From: Bacteroidia bacterium
Lineage (GTDB): Bacteria; Bacteroidota; Bacteroidia; J057
Reading direction: 5' to 3'
DNA: 64,000 nt
NCBI GenBank assembly: GCA_030430575.1
Contig: JAUIKF010000002.1
Location: 248,001 to 312,000, forward strand
Shown here: one piece after another, positions 1 through 7,325 of the stretch
Layout of the letters: each line of letters opens with the position of its first letter
Numbering within the stretch: position 1 is the stretch's first letter
Translations under genes and position numbers: made by a program
The notes under the pieces: generated by a model
Database searches by the model: none
What the model saw: the letters and a program-made list of their open reading frames with translations, nothing else
What the model was told of the DNA's origin: nothing

Positions 1-1
1 C

Positions 2-724
2 AAGCCACGTACCAAAGGGATAACCATGGTCATGGATCGTGGATATAGCCTGCGTGAGATTGAGGATTTCCTCAGCGTTTCGAGTGAATATATTGATGTA
101 GTGAAACTAGGATGGGGAACCTCTGTTGTCACCCCCATTTTGCGTGAGAAACTAGCTTTATACCGCAATGCAGGGATCCCAACTTATTTTGGGGGAACGC
201 TGCTGGAGTTGTTCTGGATCAGGGGTCAGATCGATGACTACTGTCGCATTTTGGAAGAGTACCAAATGGAATATTTGGAAGTATCAGACGGCTCTGTTGA
301 TATGGATAGTAAGGAAAAATGCGACCTCATTACGCTGTTGTCCAAAAACTTCAAGGTGTATTCAGAAGTTGGTAGCAAGCACCCAGGTAAGGTCATTCCT
401 CCTTATATGTGGGTGGAAATGATGCAGGCGGAGTTAGACGCTGGTTCAGTCAAAGTGATCGCAGAAGCGCGGGAGAGTGGTACGGTCGGGATGTTTCACT
501 CCTCTGGTGCCATCCGTAGTGACCTGATCGAAGAAATTCTACACGGCATTTCTTCCGAAAAAATCCTCTGGGAAGCCCCCCAAAAATCCCAACAAGCATG
601 GTTTATCAAGCTGATGGGAAGTGATGTGAACCTCGGTAATATCGCTCCAGGCGACGCCCTGCCACTTGAGACGCTGCGTCTCGGTTTGAGAGGTGATACC
701 TTCCATACGTTTTTGAAGAAGTAG
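2..724 (+). CDS. Phosphosulfolactate synthase (ComA family), 5' end outside the window
   Basis: The family adds sulfite to phosphoenolpyruvate to give phosphosulfolactate, the first step of one route to coenzyme M. In Bacteroidota the product more plausibly feeds sulfonate or sulfonolipid metabolism (inference). The reading frame is open from base 2, where it reads KPRTKGITMVMDRG, the conserved N-terminal strand of this family. The ATG at 26 is therefore internal and about 20 residues lie upstream of the window. Seen next are SLREIEDFL, a KLGWGT strand, FGGTLLELF and the late EARESGTVGMF segment, as expected for a TIM barrel of about 250 residues. The 3' end is intact (TAG) and is followed within nine bases by a family A repeat. 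The family call is firm; the physiological role is not. Confidence 0.85.
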   Translation, partial: KPRTKGITMVMDRGYSLREIEDFLSVSSEYIDVVKLGWGTSVVTPILREKLALYRNAGIPTYFGGTLLELFWIRGQIDDYCRILEEYQMEYLEVSDGSVDMDSKEKCDLITLLSKNFKVYSEVGSKHPGKVIPPYMWVEMMQAELDAGSVKVIAEARESGTVGMFHSSGAIRSDLIEEILHGISSEKILWEAPQKSQQAWFIKLMGSDVNLGNIAPGDALPLETLRLGLRGDTFHTFLKK

Positions 725-726
725 AG

Positions 727-911
727 TCGGAGACCGCTCGGCTCGAAGACTCACCTCGCTATCAGACAAAAGCTTTTTTTCTCATTCTCTTGTCTGACAG
801 CGAGTCTTCGAGCGATCTGACAGCGAAGTCCGTCTTCGGACTGAGCGGTCTGACAGTGAGCGCAGCGAACGGTCTGATAGCGATCCCGAAGGGTGAGCGG
901 TCTCCTACTCG
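727..911. repeat. Family A dispersed palindromic repeat, copy 1
   Basis: A left arm (about 729-764) reading GAGACCGCTCGGCTCGAAG and on through TCAGACAA is answered by an inverted arm (791-824), TTGTCTGACAGCGAGTCTTC and on. A run of T separates the arms. Partial copies continue to about 905. The element lies between convergent genes and both stop codons touch it, so it may work as a two-way terminator. Related copies are at 18108, 43149 and 54053. Confidence 0.8.
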
Positions 912-3352
912 CTTCGCAGCGACTCTACAGGATTGGCCCGCGCGGCGCGTAGGGCTTGGTAGACCAGTGTGAGCACCGCTACCCCCAAGGTGATCCCTCC
1001 CCCCAGCACAAAGCTCCAAGGAGACAATCCTATCCGGAAGGCAAATTCGTCCAGGCCGAGCCATTCCTCTGCAAAGTACCACGTCACGCCAAAGGCAACC
1101 GCCATCGAAAGGCAAATCAGGACGATAAAGCTTTTGGAAAGCAATAGCACAATGTCTCCTGCCTCCGCGCCTAGTACCTTGCGGATGCCGATCTCCTTGG
1201 TGCGTTTGGCAACGCTGATTGCGACGATACCAAATAGGCCAAGGCACGCCACAAAAATGGCCAGTACCGCAGCGATGTTGAGTATTCTGCTCATGCGTGC
1301 TTCTTGACGATACATGGCGTCAACCGCCTGATCCACAAAAGTGTAAGAGAATGGATGATTGGGGACTGCCTTTTCCCAGGCTGTTTCTATCCGCTTGAGG
1401 CTCTCGGAGACCTCACTGCTTTTGATGCGCACAGTGGGGACGGGACTCGGATAACGGTTCCAGTTGACGTCATTGGCGAGTTGGAGCATCGGAATAGGGT
1501 TGACGACCAATACCAATGGGTCGATGGGATTGTGAAGCGAAGCAAAATGAAAGTCTTTGATGACACCAATCACTTGAATCTCGTTCCAAGGCTTCGGCAA
1601 GGTCTGCCCAATGGGGGTTTCCCACCCATAGGTCTTCACCATCGTCTCATTGACGATGGCGGCGCGGGTCTCATCAGAGGAGATGTTTTTATCAAAAAAA
1701 CGACCCTTGACCATTTCCATTCCCATTACCTTCAAAAAATCCTCATCTACCGCATTCACCGTAATCCGGCGAAACTGCCCGTCCTCCTCTGTATGCCCCA
1801 GCTGCATCCAGCCTGTCTCATTTAGTCCATAGGAAGAACTCGTAATCCCTTTAATGGTAGGGTCTTGGGATAGTTCTTGGGCCAAACGCTTTGTCGTTTC
1901 TATACCCTCTTCATAGATCGCTGTCAGCCCTACACCTGGGCTTGGACTGGCCGTATAAGGCAAAGTCAAACAGTGTTCTTTGTCAAATCCCAGGTTTTTA
2001 TTTCGCATATAATCTACCTGGTCGCCAAGGATAAAAGTGCAGGTGATCAGGGTAATGGAAAGGGCAAACTGAATCCCTACAAGCCCTTTTAGCAAAAAAT
2101 TCTTCCCTTGTTGGGCATTATCTTCTGATTTAATGGGCGAAAGGGCGGAGAGAAAAAAGGCTGGATAGCTACCTGACATGATGCCGATCATCAGGGCAAG
2201 GCCTAGCCAAGTGGCGATATTTGTCACAGAAAATTGAAGCGTCAGACGCTTTTGAGCGAGTTGGTTGAAAACTGGCAGACAAAGGTCTGCCAAAAACACA
2301 CCTAGCACCAGGGCTAGTAAGGCGATCACAATCGCTTCGCTCATGAATTGCCCGATCAGCTGGGGGCGGCTGGCGCCTACCACTTTACGCACACTCACTT
2401 CGCGTGCGCGACTCAGCGAACGGCTCACCGCAAGCGTAGTGAAATTGATGCAAGCCACTAACAACACGAGCAAGGCAATAGCCGCTAAGATGAAGGAATA
2501 GCGACTATCGCTTACAGGCAGGATGCCGGGAGGCAAGTCCCTATTGAAATGAATGTCTGTAAATGGCTGAAGCCGAACCAGATAATTCCCCTCTTCATAC
2601 TCATCTCCTAAGGCCTTTTTCATCATGGCTGGGAACTTCGTCGCATAGAGTCCTGTGGTGTCTACCCCAGGCTCCAGCGTGATATAGGTCTCTACAAAAA
2701 TATTGAACCAGCTGGTCATGGCTCGTTCGCGAAAGAGGTTTTTGGCATTGGCAAAAGGGATGACGAAGTCAAAACTGAAGCTGGAATTGCTGGGATGGGG
2801 CTTCAAAACACCTTCTACGACAAAGTCTTGGAACTCCTCGCCCAGCCTAATAGACAGGGTTTTTCCCATCGGAGAACCTTGCCCAAAGTATTTTTCGGCC
2901 GCCGTAGGTGTCAGCAACACCTGATGCAAGTCCGCCCCAAAGTGCGCCGCACTGCCTTCCGACCACGGTACATCAAACATCTCAAAAAAGGCTGGATCCA
3001 GTAGAGTAATGGTTTCACTTTCCTGAAAAGTGCCGTGCTTGACGAGGTCATTGAAACTGACATTTCGGCTCATCTGGTCTACCTCTGGGATTTCAGCTTC
3101 GAGGGTAGGGCCTAGGATAAAGGGGGTAACCGTATTTTGAAAAACTTCTCCTTCATAAGTTTCCTGTACCCTTGCGCGGTAGAGCTGATCCGCCTGGCTA
3201 TGATAGCCATCAAAGGTGTATTCGTCCTGCACAAACAGCAGAATCAATATGCAACTGGCGATCCCTACGGCAAGTCCCGTGACATTGATGAAGGCATATA
3301 GCTTATACTTCAATAAATTGCGAAGCGCGATTTTAAGATAGTTTTTTAGCAT
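905..3352 (-). CDS. FtsX/MacB-type ABC transporter permease
   Basis: This is an 815-residue permease of the large Bacteroidota family with two FtsX domains and two periplasmic MacB-type core domains. Residues about 18-42 (AFINVTGLAVGIASCILILL) form the first membrane helix and are followed by a periplasmic domain. A three-helix FtsX block lies near residues 285-420. A second soluble domain follows, and the last FtsX block holds AKRTKEIGIRKVLGAEAGDI. It ends with the family's usual ANPVESLRSE tail. No ATPase gene is adjacent, which is usual because such permeases share a distant ATPase. The substrate is unknown; export or stress signalling are the usual suggestions. It is transcribed divergently from the MFS gene. 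Confidence 0.9.
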   Translation of the reverse strand: MLKNYLKIALRNLLKYKLYAFINVTGLAVGIASCILILLFVQDEYTFDGYHSQADQLYRARVQETYEGEVFQNTVTPFILGPTLEAEIPEVDQMSRNVSFNDLVKHGTFQESETITLLDPAFFEMFDVPWSEGSAAHFGADLHQVLLTPTAAEKYFGQGSPMGKTLSIRLGEEFQDFVVEGVLKPHPSNSSFSFDFVIPFANAKNLFRERAMTSWFNIFVETYITLEPGVDTTGLYATKFPAMMKKALGDEYEEGNYLVRLQPFTDIHFNRDLPPGILPVSDSRYSFILAAIALLVLLVACINFTTLAVSRSLSRAREVSVRKVVGASRPQLIGQFMSEAIVIALLALVLGVFLADLCLPVFNQLAQKRLTLQFSVTNIATWLGLALMIGIMSGSYPAFFLSALSPIKSEDNAQQGKNFLLKGLVGIQFALSITLITCTFILGDQVDYMRNKNLGFDKEHCLTLPYTASPSPGVGLTAIYEEGIETTKRLAQELSQDPTIKGITSSSYGLNETGWMQLGHTEEDGQFRRITVNAVDEDFLKVMGMEMVKGRFFDKNISSDETRAAIVNETMVKTYGWETPIGQTLPKPWNEIQVIGVIKDFHFASLHNPIDPLVLVVNPIPMLQLANDVNWNRYPSPVPTVRIKSSEVSESLKRIETAWEKAVPNHPFSYTFVDQAVDAMYRQEARMSRILNIAAVLAIFVACLGLFGIVAISVAKRTKEIGIRKVLGAEAGDIVLLLSKSFIVLICLSMAVAFGVTWYFAEEWLGLDEFAFRIGLSPWSFVLGGGITLGVAVLTLVYQALRAARANPVESLRSE

Positions 3353-3660
3353 AAATTCGAATTGATTAAACCATGAAAGGCATAGAAGAACATATAAGGA
3401 GGCAGTCTTTATATATGCATACTAAGGTATAGTCAAGAGGTATACCAATTGATTTAATCTATTCATTATCAGTGCCTTATGGTTAATTTTGTTATTATGT
3501 ACGCCAAGTCGTTCGAAATAGTACAGCCAATTGTCCGAAAATGAACAGGTTCATTTGGGGCGGTAGAGACGTCGATTTATCGCGTCTTAGCTGTAGAGAC
3601 GCGATAAATCGACGTCTCTACAATCAAATTTCATTTGACAATCAATAATTTCCCCCTGCT
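3353..3660. promoter_or_regulatory. Divergent intergenic region
   Basis: This 308-base gap must hold the promoters of both the permease (leftward) and the MFS gene (rightward). It contains a TAATTTTG box (3484-3491) like the Bacteroidota -7 element, but I see no convincing -33 partner. An 8+8 palindrome, AAATGAAC-AG-GTTCATTT (3539-3556), could be an operator. A perfect 24-bp inverted repeat follows at 3563-3621. No gene is visible. Confidence 0.45.
3563..3621. repeat. Perfect 24-bp inverted repeat (family I)
   Basis: The arm at 3563-3586 (GTAGAGACGTCGATTTATCG and four more bases) is exactly the reverse complement of 3598-3621, with an 11-base loop. The core GACGCGATAAATC recurs inside the neighbouring MFS gene at 4225-4260, so this is a mobile-type palindrome family rather than a unique terminator. 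Confidence 0.9.
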
Positions 3661-4833
3661 ATGACCTCTCCCCGTCGCAATCTATGGATGTTTGGATGGA
3701 TTTCTTTTTTCACAGAGATCTCTAGTCAGATGATCTATCCCCTCATCCCGCAATTCTTGCTGGGATTGGGGGCCAATGCGCCGCTGATCGGTCTGATCGA
3801 AGGAATTGCGGAGGCGACGGCAGCCCTTTTTAAAACCATCTCTGGGGCCTTGTCAGATCGCATGGGGAAGCGCAAGCCTTTTGTGTTTGGCGGATATGCC
3901 TTGTCTGCATTGGTGAAGCCTTTGCTCTTCTTTGCCACTGGCTGGGGCCATGTATTGGCTGTGAAGTTTGTGGAGCGAATGGGCAAAGCCTTTCGCGGAC
4001 CTCCGAGGGACGCATTGCTGTCAAGCTCTGTCAAGCAACACCGAAAAGGGCGCTCCTTCGGCATTCAGCGGGCTATGGACCGTGCAGGAGCGATTTTAGG
4101 TCCATTGGCCGCCATGGGCGTTTTATATGTCATGCAAGACGACCTGCATTGGGTGTTTTTAGCAGCGGGGATTCCCGCTGTTGCGGCGTTGATCTTTATC
4201 CCTTTTGTGGTAGAACACCGGAAAAGCGGTAGGGACGCGATAAATCGCGCCTCTACCGCTTACAATCCCCTGAATATTCCCGCCTTTCGCACCTTTTTTA
4301 TCGCCAATATTCTCTTTACCCTCGGCAATTCTTCCAATGCATTTTTGTTGCTCAAAGCCCATGAATCGGGCATTACTTCCGCTTCTCAGATCGCTTTTCT
4401 CTGGATGGCTTACAACGCGCTCTGTGTCTTGTCTGCACCGCTTTTTGGGGGATTATCGGATAAATGGGGCCGTAAGCCCGTCATTATCATTTCTTTTATT
4501 TATTATTCCGCTCTTTACACTGCTTTTGCCTTTGTGGAGGGAATCACAGGTGTATGGCTCCTGTTCGGTGCATACGGCGTGTATTACGGCTTGTCGTCTG
4601 GCGTCTTCAAAGCCTATATCGCGGACCTCGTCCCCGCAGCACATCGCGGAACCGCCTACGGCGTGTTCAACACAGGAATTGGGCTAGCCCTATTACCCGC
4701 TTCCATCATGATGGGCATTTTTTGGGAAATATGGGGCAGCCAGTGGGCTTTTTTGATCGCAGCAGGCTTCAGCTTCCTCGGCCTCACCATCTTCTGGCTC
4801 GGAAGTCAAATTCATCAAGGGAAATCTCCCTGA
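3661..4833 (+). CDS. MFS family transporter
   Basis: This is a 390-residue, 12-helix major facilitator carrier of the drug or metabolite exporter type. The cytoplasmic motif A is GALSDRMGKRKPF at about residue 62, repeated in the second half as GGLSDKWGRKP near residue 263. The first helix carries ISFFTEISSQMIYPLIPQ, typical of a subgroup of uncharacterised bacterial MFS proteins. The central loop between helices 6 and 7 (residues about 189-200, KSGRDAINRAST) is encoded by a palindromic repeat that also occurs upstream of the gene. The substrate cannot be told from sequence. The start is the ATG at 3661. Confidence 0.88.
   Translation: MTSPRRNLWMFGWISFFTEISSQMIYPLIPQFLLGLGANAPLIGLIEGIAEATAALFKTISGALSDRMGKRKPFVFGGYALSALVKPLLFFATGWGHVLAVKFVERMGKAFRGPPRDALLSSSVKQHRKGRSFGIQRAMDRAGAILGPLAAMGVLYVMQDDLHWVFLAAGIPAVAALIFIPFVVEHRKSGRDAINRASTAYNPLNIPAFRTFFIANILFTLGNSSNAFLLLKAHESGITSASQIAFLWMAYNALCVLSAPLFGGLSDKWGRKPVIIISFIYYSALYTAFAFVEGITGVWLLFGAYGVYYGLSSGVFKAYIADLVPAAHRGTAYGVFNTGIGLALLPASIMMGIFWEIWGSQWAFLIAAGFSFLGLTIFWLGSQIHQGKSP
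4225..4260. repeat. Family I palindrome inside a coding sequence
   Basis: AGCGGTAGGGACGCGAT is followed by an almost exact inverse ending CTCTACCGCT (two mismatches). It shares the GACGCGATAAATC core with the palindrome at 3563-3621. It keeps the MFS reading frame and encodes twelve residues of the central cytoplasmic loop. Confidence 0.85.
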
Positions 4834-4849
4834 TTCTTGTAACTTGAAC

Positions 4850-4978
4850 AGCCAAAGAATTATTAATTGATAAATTGATTGATTATTAATTAAAATGTCT
4901 CGCATAGTCTATTGATTATCAATCGTTTCCTACCATTCATAATTCATCATTTAACATTCAAAATTAATCAATAATCTT
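4850..4978. repeat. Family C and G leader repeat
   Basis: Phrases of the type AATTATTAATTGAT and TGATTGATTATTAATTA follow the MFS stop. They are answered by ATTGATTATCAAT and then CATTCAAAATTAATCAATAA directly before the next ATG. The sense strand near the start codon is almost free of G. Confidence 0.55.
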
Positions 4979-4981
4979 TTT

Positions 4982-5314
4982 ATGAATCTAGGTGTCTTTT
5001 CTTTGAGTTTAAATGTCAGAGACCTACAAGCCTCCGTCAATTTTTACCGCAAACTCGGCTTCGAAGTAATAGCTGGCCAGCCCGCCCAGAAGTGGCTCAT
5101 CATGAAAAATGGACAAGCCAAAATCGGTTTGTTTCAGGATAAATTTGACCGAAATATCATGACCTTCAATCCGCCAGATGCGCGCCAGATTCAGCGTACG
5201 CTCAAATCTCAGGGGGTAAATATCCTCAAAGAAACGGATGAAAATGGTTCAGGACGTGCTCACCTTGCCCTGGCAGATCCCGACGGAAATATGATCCTGA
5301 TTGATCAAATCTAA
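4982..5314 (+). CDS. VOC superfamily protein (glyoxalase/dioxygenase fold)
   Basis: This is a 110-residue single-domain member of the vicinal oxygen chelate superfamily. It has the typical opening strand and helix VFSLSLNVRDLQASVNFYRK followed by LGFEVI, and the closing strand LADPDGNMILIDQ. The fold normally works as a dimer around a metal. Members are lyases, dioxygenases or antibiotic-binding proteins, and the sequence does not say which. The gene stands alone between two transporter genes, flanked on both sides by A/T-rich family C repeats. Confidence 0.85.
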   Translation: MNLGVFSLSLNVRDLQASVNFYRKLGFEVIAGQPAQKWLIMKNGQAKIGLFQDKFDRNIMTFNPPDARQIQRTLKSQGVNILKETDENGSGRAHLALADPDGNMILIDQI

Positions 5315-5428
5315 AAATTATTAATTATTGATTGATTGATTATTGATTTAGGGGTGGCAAGTATTATTACCATTCTGGCCTTCAGTACAATAAATTAATA
5401 ATCAGTAATCAATCAATTATTAATTTCC
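5313..5428. repeat. Family C inverted repeat between VOC and symporter genes
   Basis: The arm after the VOC stop (TTATTAATTATTGATTGATT and on) is the inverse of the arm before the next start (ATAATCAGTAATCAATCAAT and on to TATTAATTTCC). The pair could fold into a hairpin of roughly 40 bp with its 3' arm ending six bases before the ATG. Confidence 0.7.
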
Positions 5429-5433
5429 TACTT

Positions 5434-6930
5434 ATGGCAAAAAAAGAGACGTTTAGCAGTCGATGGGGAATCATCTTTGCAGCCCTTGGCATGGCCATTG
5501 GTGCTGGTAACTTATGGCGATTTCCCCGCCTTGCTGGACAATACGGCGGCACTTTTCTCCTCCTTTGGGTGGTGTTTTTGCTTGTATGGTCCATCCCTAT
5601 CCTTCTGGCAGAATTCTCGATCGGTAAGAAGTATAAAAAAAGTGTGATTGGCTCCTTCGGCAGTGCTGTAGGGCCTCGATTCGCCTGGATGGGCTTCTTC
5701 ATTGCCGTGTGTACCCTTGGGATCACCTTCTACTATTCCGTGGTCACGGGATGGGGCATGCGCTACTTCGGCCTTGCCTTGCAGGATGTCTGGGCCAATT
5801 TCGCTGGTGGAGAGACCCTCTCCGCCCAATTGCAGGCGGACCCCGCACATCTCGAAGCGTACTGGAAACGCATCTCTACGCATAATCCGATTACGGTTGT
5901 CCTACATGTAGTCGCCGTATTTGTGGGAGCCTCGGTCCTCTATCGCGGCGTGCAAAAAGGCTTTGAACAAGCCAATCGCATCTTGATCCCGATTCTCTTT
6001 GGGCTGCTGGTCATTATCAGCGCCATCGCCCTCAACATGGGCAACGGGATCAAAGGCCTCGAATACATGTTTGCCATCAAACCAGAACTCTTTGGCGATG
6101 CCAAAGTCTGGATCGAAGCGCTTTCCCAATCGGCCTGGTCTACGGGCGCAGGATGGGGGCTAATGATGACGATTTCATCCTACTCGCGAAAGAAAGAAGA
6201 TGTTACCCTCAATATCTTTATCAGTGGATTTGGGAATAATACCGCCTCCCTGTTGGCTGGTGTGGCGATTTTGCCAGCGGTCTTTGCACTGGCAGCGACA
6301 GAGGCGGATGCGATTTCTTTTCTACAAAGCGGAAATCAGGCCCTGACTTTTACGGTAATCCCCAAACTATTCGCAGATATCCCAGGCGGCAGTTTGCTCG
6401 CAGCGACCTTTTTTGGGGCGTTTATGCTAGCGGCGTTTAGCTCCCTTTTGGCACTCATCGAGTTATTTATCCGCATCATCGGCGATCTTGGCTTCAACCG
6501 CCATCACGCCACGATTCGGGCCGCGCTATTTTGCGTCTTATTTGGCTTGCCATCCGCCTGGTCGTTGGATTTCTTTTCCAACCAAGACTGGGTTTGGGGG
6601 ATAGGATTGGTGATATCGGGACTCTTCATCCTCTTTGCTGTCGTCAAAGATGGTATCCTGAAATTTAAACATACATTCATCGACAAAGATTCTGACTTCA
6701 AAGCGCCTGACTGGTATTTCCAGGCTTGTATCATGCTCAATGTCGCCCTGGGCCTTGTCCTGATCGTCTGGTGGATGTCCCAAGGCTATGACAAAAACCC
6801 ATGGTTCAAAGACGGTGTTTGGAATGTCTTCAGTGTGTATTCGAATGCATCGATTGTGACGCAATGGGCACTGGTCATTCTAGTGGGGATCATCCTGAAT
6901 CGTTGGCTGTATAAGCGGTTTTGTAAGTAA
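5434..6930 (+). CDS. Neurotransmitter:sodium symporter (SNF/LeuT family)
   Basis: This is a 498-residue sodium-coupled amino-acid transporter of the LeuT fold. The signature AIGAGNLWRFPRLAGQYGG lies in the first helix (residues 21-39), where the unwound segment binds substrate and sodium. The second-half helices include FMLAAFSSLLALIE. Length and about 12 predicted helices fit bacterial NSS proteins. A 37-codon membrane protein gene of the MetS type follows 83 bases downstream, which supports a MetP/MetS-like pair with methionine or another neutral amino acid as substrate (inference). The ATG at 5434 follows a family C leader. Confidence 0.93.
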   Translation: MAKKETFSSRWGIIFAALGMAIGAGNLWRFPRLAGQYGGTFLLLWVVFLLVWSIPILLAEFSIGKKYKKSVIGSFGSAVGPRFAWMGFFIAVCTLGITFYYSVVTGWGMRYFGLALQDVWANFAGGETLSAQLQADPAHLEAYWKRISTHNPITVVLHVVAVFVGASVLYRGVQKGFEQANRILIPILFGLLVIISAIALNMGNGIKGLEYMFAIKPELFGDAKVWIEALSQSAWSTGAGWGLMMTISSYSRKKEDVTLNIFISGFGNNTASLLAGVAILPAVFALAATEADAISFLQSGNQALTFTVIPKLFADIPGGSLLAATFFGAFMLAAFSSLLALIELFIRIIGDLGFNRHHATIRAALFCVLFGLPSAWSLDFFSNQDWVWGIGLVISGLFILFAVVKDGILKFKHTFIDKDSDFKAPDWYFQACIMLNVALGLVLIVWWMSQGYDKNPWFKDGVWNVFSVYSNASIVTQWALVILVGIILNRWLYKRFCK

Positions 6931-7013
6931 GGTTCAGGGTTTAGAGTTCGAGCGTTCAGGGTTCGATTGTTGGTAAACGTTGTTTTTAATTCATCCTTCA
7001 AAATTTCATTCTC

Positions 7014-7127
7014 ATGGCACCCCAAACAATTCTTAGCATGATCCTTATTGTCGGCTTGGTCGTCGGTGGGTTTGCATTCTTCCTTCGCATGGCGATCCAA
7101 AAGGAAGCAGCGAAGAAAAAGGGCTAA
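7014..7127 (+). CDS. MetS-like NSS transporter small subunit
   Basis: This is a 37-codon gene that automated calling easily misses. The product starts MAPQTILSMILIVGLVVGG, continues with FAFFLRMAI and ends in a lysine-rich tail (KEAAKKKG). This gives one membrane helix with a positive cytoplasmic end. Small single-helix proteins of this kind are known beside NSS family symporters (MetS with MetP in Corynebacterium), where they are needed for transport. The position straight after the symporter, the same strand and the helix pattern support the call. Confidence 0.75.
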   Translation: MAPQTILSMILIVGLVVGGFAFFLRMAIQKEAAKKKG

Positions 7128-7325
7128 CCAAAGTCTTTTCTTGAAAACAAGTGCGGCTGGGGTGAAGCGAGCGTGGGCGGATGGATAGGAGGGTTGGCCT
7201 TGGTTGGCTCGCTTCGATTTTTTGGTTACTTTTTTCTAAAAAAAGTAACATAACAAGAATAGATTTTCTCAATTTAGAGGAATCCATTGAAAATGGATTG
7301 ACAAATTGTGAATCAATTTTCCCAC
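7128..7325. other. Intergenic region with two hairpins
   Basis: TGAAGCGAGC (about 7162) pairs with GCTCGCTTCG (about 7207). GTTACTTTTTTC is followed directly by TAAAAAAAGTAAC (about 7224-7249). The first hairpin with its T-run could terminate the symporter operon; the second looks like a repeat palindrome. I see no gene. Confidence 0.5.

Noticed and set aside
790-972. Open frames encoding SDSESSSDL-type proteins (also at 18111-18377 and 54161-54460).
   Set aside because: They are translations of family A repeats, with no start signals; the protein similarity between them simply reflects the DNA repeat.
7308-7325. GTG start six codons upstream for the TMTC-like protein.
   Set aside because: The paralogue begins at the position equivalent to ATG 7326 with a similar lysine-rich sequence.
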